Source of the DNA: Coccinella septempunctata
Lineage: Eukaryota > Arthropoda > Insecta > Coleoptera > Coccinellidae
Direction of reading: 5' to 3'
Length of the DNA stretch: 64,000 bases
NCBI RefSeq assembly: GCF_907165205.1
Contig: NC_058191.1
Span: 1,118,501 to 1,182,500 of the forward strand
The notes below the pieces were generated by a model. That model worked only from the letters and a program-made list of their open reading frames with translations. It did no database searches and had not been told where the DNA came from. Both the position numbers and the translations under genes were made by a program. The stretch's first letter is position 1; each line of letters starts with the position of its first letter. Of the stretch, positions 57,043 to 64,000 are shown piece after piece.

Positions 57043-58364
57043 CGAGGATATACTGGAAATTTTTAGCCTACTAGGGAACTAAACAAAATTTCAATGTCAA
57101 AATATGTTATTACTTAACATATTCTCCTCTTAATTAGATACATTGATTATAGCGAAACTGCAACGTCTCTAGACCTTAAAAAAATGTTTCTTCTTGTTCT
57201 GCAAACCAGACCTCTACAGCTTTTATTAACTCCTCGTTGACAAACTCTACGACCTTTTAAACTTTTTTTCAGTTGAGGAAAGAGATGATAGTCGGATGGC
57301 GCCAAATTTGGTGAATAAGGGTGGTGTTCTATATAGTAATTCAAACCCTAAATAACAAATTTTTTGCATGACAACATGAGATTTGTGTGCAGGGGAGTTG
57401 TCCTGCAAAAACAAAACACCTTAGGATAGATTTCCGCGGCTTTTCTTTTTATTTTTTCCTGTTGAGTGGTCAGTAATGTCAAATAGTAATCTTTGGTTAT
57501 TGTTCTACCCTTATTCAGAAAATCAATTAGGATTACACCATGGCAATCCCAAAAAACTGAAGCAAGAACATTTCCAGCAGATTTTTGGACACGAAACTTC
57601 TTAGGTCTTGGGAACCAGAATGTCGCCATTCCATCGATTGTAACTTTGTTTCTGGATCTTAGAAATGTACCCAAGTCTCATCCATAGTAACAATACAATT
57701 TAAGAAGTCTACATCGTCTTTAAATCGAGCACAGATCGAACGCGATGCTTTTACCCTTGCACGCTTTTGGTCAACATTCAAACATTAATTTGGAGATCCA
57801 TTTTGCAGCAATTTTTCTGATATCAAAATTGACGTAAACTATATGATGAACGCGTTCGTATGAAAAATTCGGTGCTTCAGATATCCGTGTTAGCCCAATT
57901 CGACGGTCTAATAAAATCATGTCATGAACTGCATCGATATTTTCGGGTACTGACACAGAAACTGTCCTTCCCGATCGGTCATCATCTTCAGTGGAAAATT
58001 TACCTCTTTTCAAGCTTGCAGTCCAATTTTTCACGGTGGCATACGAAGGACATTGATCACCAAGGGTATTAAGAATATCTTCGTAAATCTGCTTACCTCT
58101 TAACCCTTTCAAATACAGGTAGGTACTTGATGATGGCTCGATACACACAATTTCGTTGGCCATCTTCTTTCTTTTAATTTATTGCGTAACTATGGTTTAC
58201 TTTTTTGACTTCTGACTCCTGACTAAGGAGAAGTGTCAGTGAGTGAGTTACTAATATATTTTTTTCATGCATGGAACTGGTCTAGGCTAACTAGATAAAC
58301 TGATTCTTCACTTCACAGAAGTCTGTTTCAACTCTTCCTCCAAGATCTGGAGATCGTATCCTCG
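57043..58364 (-). mobile_element. Mariner element with inserted bases in its right terminus (copy D)
   Basis: The left terminus CGAGGATATACTGGAAATTT follows TA at 57041-57042. The right end reads TCTAGGCTAACTAGATA, then about 60 unrelated bases, then ATCCTCG before TA at 58365-58366. The minus strand keeps the best N-terminal part of the four copies: KGLRGKQIYEDILNTLGDQC, PSYATVKNWTASLKRGKF, SVSVPENIDAVHDMILLDRR and RKIAAKWISK, followed by a frame break. Next come SAGNVLASVFWDCHG with the first Asp, a frameshifted DNAPAH region, and YSPNLAPSDYHLFPQLKKSL retaining the last Asp. At least three frame breaks. Confidence 0.85.
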
Positions 58365-58366
58365 TA

Positions 58367-60984
58367 TCATCGCTGTTTGTTCTAGTTACGTTTCCTTACA
58401 TAATCTCGCTCTTATTTGTTATTATTTATCCAACACACGTGCACAAACCGAATAATGCAGGTTTACTCGCTAGTGTATCATTAATTTTTATTTATATGAA
58501 ATTCCGATAACAACTGATAGCACACAAAAGACGTATTGAATTTATTCAAATAATTGTGGACGCTTAAATTCAATATTTGCTCCAGTTTATAAGATTTTTC
58601 TTCGTAACTCAGCATCGCTCAATTGATAGGGAATATCGTCATGTTTGAAGGATACTGGATATCTCTTGAATCTTCCGCATTGAAATTGATATTTCATTTT
58701 CTATATTAGATCGAGCATAACTTCTCAATTTACTGTTCAAGTGTTTGATTTGTTACTGTGAATAATTGCACTAAATTTTTAATACTTTTTCAGATTTCAT
58801 GAAGCTCAAGTAAACTAGAGTTTCTTACATCCTAATTGATACATATACGACGAAAAAACGTTGCATTTTTCAAGTAACACACCGCTATTTATCGTTGAAA
58901 AAGCTTATAATATCTAACGTTACATCCAAACGTTTATTCTAGGTTTTGACATCTCTCTTTTTGTAACAAAAATCACAAGAAAATTCAACGTTGAAATTTC
59001 ATTTCAGAATAACATTGGCATTGAATAAAACAAAAGTTTCTTAATCAATTTTCAATAAGAGAGGATTATATTACAGAATCACTTGAATGTCAAATATGAT
59101 TTTATGTTCTAAAATCGAAGATTCCTTATTAACCTTGTCCATTTATCAAACCACATCCGAAAAAACTATAATGTTTTTTTTTCATTCGGTTTAAAATCTG
59201 AAATTCTTTCTTCAAAGCAGCTGTATAATTTTAATAAAATATGACACAAGAGATATCATCACATAATAAATTAGTTGCATCATTCTCGTATCCTCAAATG
59301 TCATTCATTTTCATAATGGTTGCTAAAGTGACGGGTTTTTAAATGGTTTCGTACTCAACGTTGATGTGACTTTTCTTACTTTTTATTGAATACCGTGGAG
59401 AGAACCATGAGAAAATGTTTCTTGTTGATGAAACGGTTTTTGAGTGGTTTCTTTCTCAACGTTTCTGTAACGTTCTTAACTTCTTGATATTGAATTTTTG
59501 ACGGAGATGCACGATAAGGACACGTTTCGTATTGGTGGCTGCAGTTAACGAGTTGAATCATTTTCGATGATTCATCGTGAAATCAACGTATGGTTGAATT
59601 CACGTTTCGAAATACCTCCAATCAACGTCCCCTAACAAATATAAACGTAGAATACACGAGTAGACGTTTATCGGGATTCACATTGGTTCTATTTGGCTGG
59701 GATACACTCCATAACCAATCAACTATTATATTATTTTTTACAAGCCATTATTCAAAAAATCTTCCTGGTTCTCAGTTGAACTGAAAAGATAGTTTGTGAG
59801 GTTAAAATTGTTGGATTGAAATTAACAGTGCTGTGCCTAAGGATGCGTAAGAACACAGTAAAGCCTACACAAACCACGACTGGTTCCCTGAACTCGTGCA
59901 AGCTCACAGAGCTTCTGAGGGTCAACATTTGAGAAAAAAGACAACTGTATCTATAACCTAAGCATGATTTAATCATTTCGCAATATAATTTTCATTCTGC
60001 CTCACCCACACTAAATTGTATTTAAATCCATTATTTTTTGTAAATTCATATTTGATAGAAGAAGGATTGTGGATTTTTTTAGGATGGTTTTTTGGAGGTT
60101 GCTAGTAAGACTCACTTGAAAACGAAAATAACAGGGATAAATTGGAATGCGCAGATTTTACAGTAACACAGGACAAGCCTTACTAGCGCAGTGAGGAGGA
60201 AGGCATTGAGACGTAATAGTAGCAACATTATTATAATAAAGATCATTCTATTGAGACTGTCCAAAACTTCGAAATCGCTTTTTACTATCTTGTTTTATAC
60301 CTTTTCCTGACGTCATTGCCTCGCTGAAGTGAAAAGACTGTTCCTTCCACATATCGGCGGAGATGGTAATGATAACGACGTACGAACTCCACCAAGAAGC
60401 CCAAACCCATCCAATATTCTCATTATTCTCGGTCTTCAGGTTTGTTATCAAACACTTGAACAGATGCAAATTAACAAGTATTTGATAAGCGATTCCACTA
60501 CACCTTCGTTTAAAATCTATAATCGATCATCGATCCGAAATTAATTTCAGATCTCAATCAGGTAACGAAATTTATGTATGTATTTCATCGTGAATCCAGA
60601 TCAATTCATTACAGAAATATCTATATTGAAATCTGCTGAGAAAGTTCACAATCCAATACATAATATATCGTTTTCTATCACGAATGGAAAGAGAGCAATG
60701 GGATGAGTAGAGAAGGAGCAACATAGTAAAGTGATATTTTTTAAATGTTTACATAAGGTGTCCGCAGATCCAATTCTAACAGATCCAGAACGTGGAGTTC
60801 GCTATTTGTAACACGAAGATGTCAAGAAGGAAACAAGACAAGTGAGTTGCGACGTAATATCTTCATTCCAAACATCGTGTTTTAAAAAATTCATACATCT
60901 AACCTAACTTATATTAGGTATAATAAAGGAGGGAGAAAAAAAATATGTAAATGATACATTTTGTCTGCATTTTTCATGTTGTAC
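58367..60984. other. No gene; dispersed repeat at 59495-59620
   Basis: Mostly AT-rich. Bases 59495-59620 match 28905-29040. No coding motifs in the 60-74-codon frames present. Confidence 0.35.
59495..59620. repeat. Dispersed ~130-bp repeat, partner of 28905-29040
   Basis: Contains AAGGACACGTTTCGTATTGG, AACGAGTTGAATCATTTTC and GTGAAATCAACGTATGG in the same order and orientation as the other copy. Confidence 0.55.
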
Positions 60985-62010
60985 AGGGTGTCCGAGTTAA
61001 AGTGTCCCTATACCTTATTGTGGAAAGTAAAGAATCTAGAAGAAAAAATTCAATACAAAGCTTGATTGAAGTTTTATTTTTCATAACCCATCTTAATACA
61101 AGCTGCTCCGTTTTTTTCCTGTTGGTATAAACTTTCTTATTTTGAATGGAACATCCTGCATATTATTGCAATTTTGAATTAGAATTTCAAGGTAACTTTG
61201 GTATGACAGCCATGGTCCTATATATAACTGATTCTGAGATATTCGACTTTCTCCTAAAATTTTGACAGCTGTAGGTGCTCACTGAAATAGCTGATACTAG
61301 TTCTCTAATGAATGTATAAAAACCAAATTTTGCCCAGCTCTTGTCAACATATTGGATCATACGTTGCATCTCCATTTTTAGCAATCTGATGTACAGGGCC
61401 TTCAAAAATGAAAGTTAAAATTTCAAATATGAATTCAATCGAAACTAAACTTCTTCAAATGGTAACCTATATTTTTTTCTTGTTCATCATGTAGAGCAGA
61501 TTAAAATGAGCAAAAAATGTTACGGAAAAACATATTTTTCCGTCCATATATCTGAAAATATCCATTTTACAGAAAAAGTCAAATACATTTTTTGCTCATT
61601 TTAACCTGCTCTACATGAGGAATAAAAAAAAATTGCCATTCGAAAGAATTAAATTTCGATTGAACTTCTATTTGAATTTTTAACTAGTGTCAGCTATTTT
61701 AGTGAGCATCTACAGCTGTCAAAATTTTAGGAAAAAGTCGAATATCTCAGAATAGGTGCTATTATATGTATAGGACCATGATTGTCATACCAAAGTTACC
61801 TTGAAATTTGACAAGGAATTCAAAAATGCAATAATATACAGGATGCTCCATTCAAGATAGGAAAGTTGATACCAACAGGGAAAAAACGGAGAACTCGGTG
61901 GGTTATAAAAAATCAAAGCTCAATCAATTACAGACAAGTTTTGTATTGATATTTTTCGTCTAGATCCTTTAGTTTTCACAATAAGGTATGGGGACACTTT
62001 AAATCAAATT
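60985..62010. mobile_element. Fold-back (palindromic) element of about 1 kb
   Basis: The left arm begins ACAGGGTGTCCGAGTTAAAG then TGTCCCTATACCTTATTGTG. The right arm read in reverse begins ATTTAAAGTGTCCCCATACC then TTATTGTG, so the outermost ~14 bases are lost on the right. The arms match through AAACTTTC, ACAGCTGTAG(A/G)TGCTCACT, and GTAGAGCAG(A/G)TTAAAATGAG to a short centre near 61545. The left arm alone carries about 110 extra bases (about 61300-61410). No protein is encoded. The arms would form a very long hairpin when single-stranded or transcribed. Confidence 0.85.
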
Positions 62011-63596
62011 TAAAAATTACAGAACTTCATGCTTCTAGCTACTGGAATTTTTGGAAAAAACTGAACTTTATTCACAACATTTTAAGGGCGATACTTCGAA
62101 AAAGAGTAGGCTGATGAAATTTTGTTAGAGAAAAGAATCATCGGCCCATCTTAATTTCATACGAGCATTCTCCTCCTAAATTTTGTCGCATGAATTTAGA
62201 AACATCCTTTATAAGCATTTGTAGGACAGATCATTAACATAAATATGATCAATATACCATACAAGATATATGAAAAATAAATAAATAAATTAATAAATAT
62301 AAACAAAACAAAAAATACACAAGCTCGATATTAGTCTACTCTTTTCTTCTTGACGTCTTTGTTTTCTTGAAAATTATCTGAAATTTTTTTTTTAATTGAA
62401 TTTTACAAATTTCTGTTTGTGGTGGTCTTCGAGTAGATTTCTTAGTTTTTCTCAAAGACTTTTACCACAACGTAGAAACAACGCATAGGAACCAAGAAAC
62501 TTTCAACTGAAACTCTGCGACTTGAAAATGAAAGAGATATTAAAACAACAAGTTGTAACAAGGGCTTATTTTCTTTCACTTACTATCTTACATTTGTCAG
62601 CACTTATTGGACTTAAAAATGATATTTTTATATCGAAACATGTCGTTGTAGTTAATAAATGGTTCTATGGAATTGAGTGTGTTAGACTTCTATTTCTCAA
62701 TTAGTTATTATATTTCGCATTCATGGGTTTTCCAGAAATCTACAGGACTGAAAAGCTTACAAACTGTTAGTGTTCATTTTGACATTAATTTAATTTTACC
62801 TCCTGATCCACTGTCTTTCCAAAAGTGAGCAAATCTGACACTGATTTCTCTTCCTACCTCATAGAATAAAAAAACCGTTACTGAAATGAAGTGATATTCT
62901 TTGGACTATTTACATTCCCGACGAAGTAATATAGAAGGAAAGAACACGGCTATTGACATATCATTGCTTGTCATTCGATTGAGACCGCATACGTATGAAT
63001 AAAACCGCGGCCAATCAAGAGGATCACAATGAGTAGTTCTCGCGTCAGGACACGTCTTCATAAAACGTCTTTTCTCACTTTTTATGGTCAGAGCCCATAA
63101 AACTCCAAATGAAGCTGGCTACCACGAGGCTCGGATTCATTATATCCTCGAATTAATCACAATTTGTATGATTATTATTAATTGAGTCTCACAATGTTAT
63201 GTCGGTATGGAGGTTCATGATGTTATTGCTTGTTGCCATTGGACATTCAATACTGGATCGAAGGAGAAGGAAGCCTTATGAATTTTTGCGGTTGATTTGA
63301 AACTATACCAAGAGAGTGAAGAATTTATTGCTGATGAGGAACACCATATATTATATCAACGAGTTCCTACATTGATGTGATTGTTTTACAATAAACTGCC
63401 CAACATGAGTTAGAGATATTGACTTAAATTGCAAAAAAATATAATTGAAATAAGATTTTTGTGATGAAATTCATATTGATATGATTGCAAGTTGCAAATT
63501 AATTTTAGCCTGTAGGTCTGCAGCGTATACAGGATTAAGAAAAATCGAATAAAATAACGAAATTTATTCCCAAAGGATTCAAGCATTTTAAAACTA
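62011..63596. other. No gene recognised
   Basis: AT-rich to about 62930, then a less AT-rich stretch to 63180. The bases just left of 63597 should hold the 3' terminus of the Tc1 element, but I could not identify its end. Confidence 0.35.
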
Positions 63597-64000
63597 TCAA
63601 TACAATGTATGGCCTCCACGGGCATCAATAACAGCTTGACATCTTCTTTGCATACTATACACGAGGTTGTTGAACATTTCTTGAGGAATTTGGTTCCATA
63701 AACGGGGCAGAAGCTATCTCAGATCATTTAAGGGTGCTGGGGTAGGTTGATGATTATCTAATCTTCTTTAGAGCATATCCCATGCATGTTCTATACAGTT
63801 CAAATCTGGTGAGTGCAGGGATATTGGTAAATGTGGAATACCAAGCACCTCTCGTGCATTCTCAACTATAGCTGCACCGTGCGGTCTAGCGTTATCGTCT
63901 AGAAATTGAAAAGTTTCACCAATAGCAGCGTGAAAATTTGGCACAACATTGTCAATGACATGCTCCATATAGTGCAAGGCGGTCATATTCCCAGGACAAA
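63597..64000 (-). pseudogene. Tc1-like transposase C-terminus, broken, runs off the right edge
   Basis: The minus strand reads ALHYMEHVIDNVVPNFHAAI, then FLDDNARPHGAAIV and HSPDLNCIEHAWDML. DDNARPH carries the second catalytic Asp, and SPDLNCIEHAW the final Glu 34 residues later, i.e. the D34E of Tc1 elements. An in-frame TAA follows DML. The frame then continues RRLDNHQPTPAPLNDLR, a second stop, LLPRLWNQIPQEMFNNLVYS and MQRRCQAVIDARGGHTLY, ending at 63597-63599. Two internal stops make it inactive. The N-terminal paired-like DNA-binding half and the first Asp lie beyond 64000. Confidence 0.85.

Noticed and set aside
1..64000. CRISPR arrays, rRNA and tRNA genes
   Set aside because: No regularly spaced short repeats, no rRNA text and no clover-leaf with a GTTCGA-type arm in a tRNA context were found; this is eukaryotic DNA.

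Overview
The window looks like gene-poor nuclear DNA from an insect. It is strongly AT-rich by eye, shows short GT...AG introns, and is packed with decayed transposons typical of arthropods: D34D mariner, Tc1, Helitron, Jockey-like and RTE-like LINEs, and a solo LTR. I found no complete host gene, rRNA, tRNA, operon or CRISPR array. The species cannot be named from the sequence alone; a beetle is only a guess from the repeat content.

Layout. 0-9 kb: an LTR 3' part at the left edge, three LINE relics, a TIR element at 5.1-6.0 kb, and a truncated mariner inside a TIR repeat that I call family A (7.0-8.1 kb). 9-17 kb: a Jockey-like LINE 3' end, a degenerate tandem array, an RTE-like LINE split by a younger LINE with an open reverse transcriptase frame, and a TIR-bounded element (15.57-16.87 kb) carrying a broken member of an arthropod protein family of unknown function. 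17-25 kb: a TA-type TIR transposon with an intron-containing helix-turn-helix relic, a second RTE copy with an 11-bp target duplication, and a 644-bp family A copy. 25-36 kb: a 1.28-kb solo LTR with perfect 5-bp target duplications, two candidate host exon regions (29.67 and 32.47 kb), a mariner, transposase and LINE relics, and a non-autonomous Helitron made of 250-bp repeats. 36-52 kb: LINE relics, family A copies, another mariner, and a three-level nest (family A containing RTE containing LINE) at 46.15-48.62 kb. 52-64 kb: family A with an internal duplication, the second copy of the TA-type transposon in inverted orientation, a hairpin cluster, a fourth mariner, a ~1-kb fold-back element, and a Tc1 relic running off the right edge.

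How it fits together. Nearly everything interpretable is mobile DNA. The nesting orders events: family A is older than the RTE copy inside it, which is older than the LINE inside that. Between the elements lie islands of less AT-rich, apparently single-copy sequence (about 0.8-1.2, 3.95-4.3, 16.9-17.5, 22.0-22.4, 39.4-39.8, 45.4-46.1 and 56.4-56.7 kb) that could be host regulatory DNA. The most novel item is the 15.57-16.87 kb element, because its ~120-bp inverted termini suggest that the uncharacterised protein family is transposon-borne.
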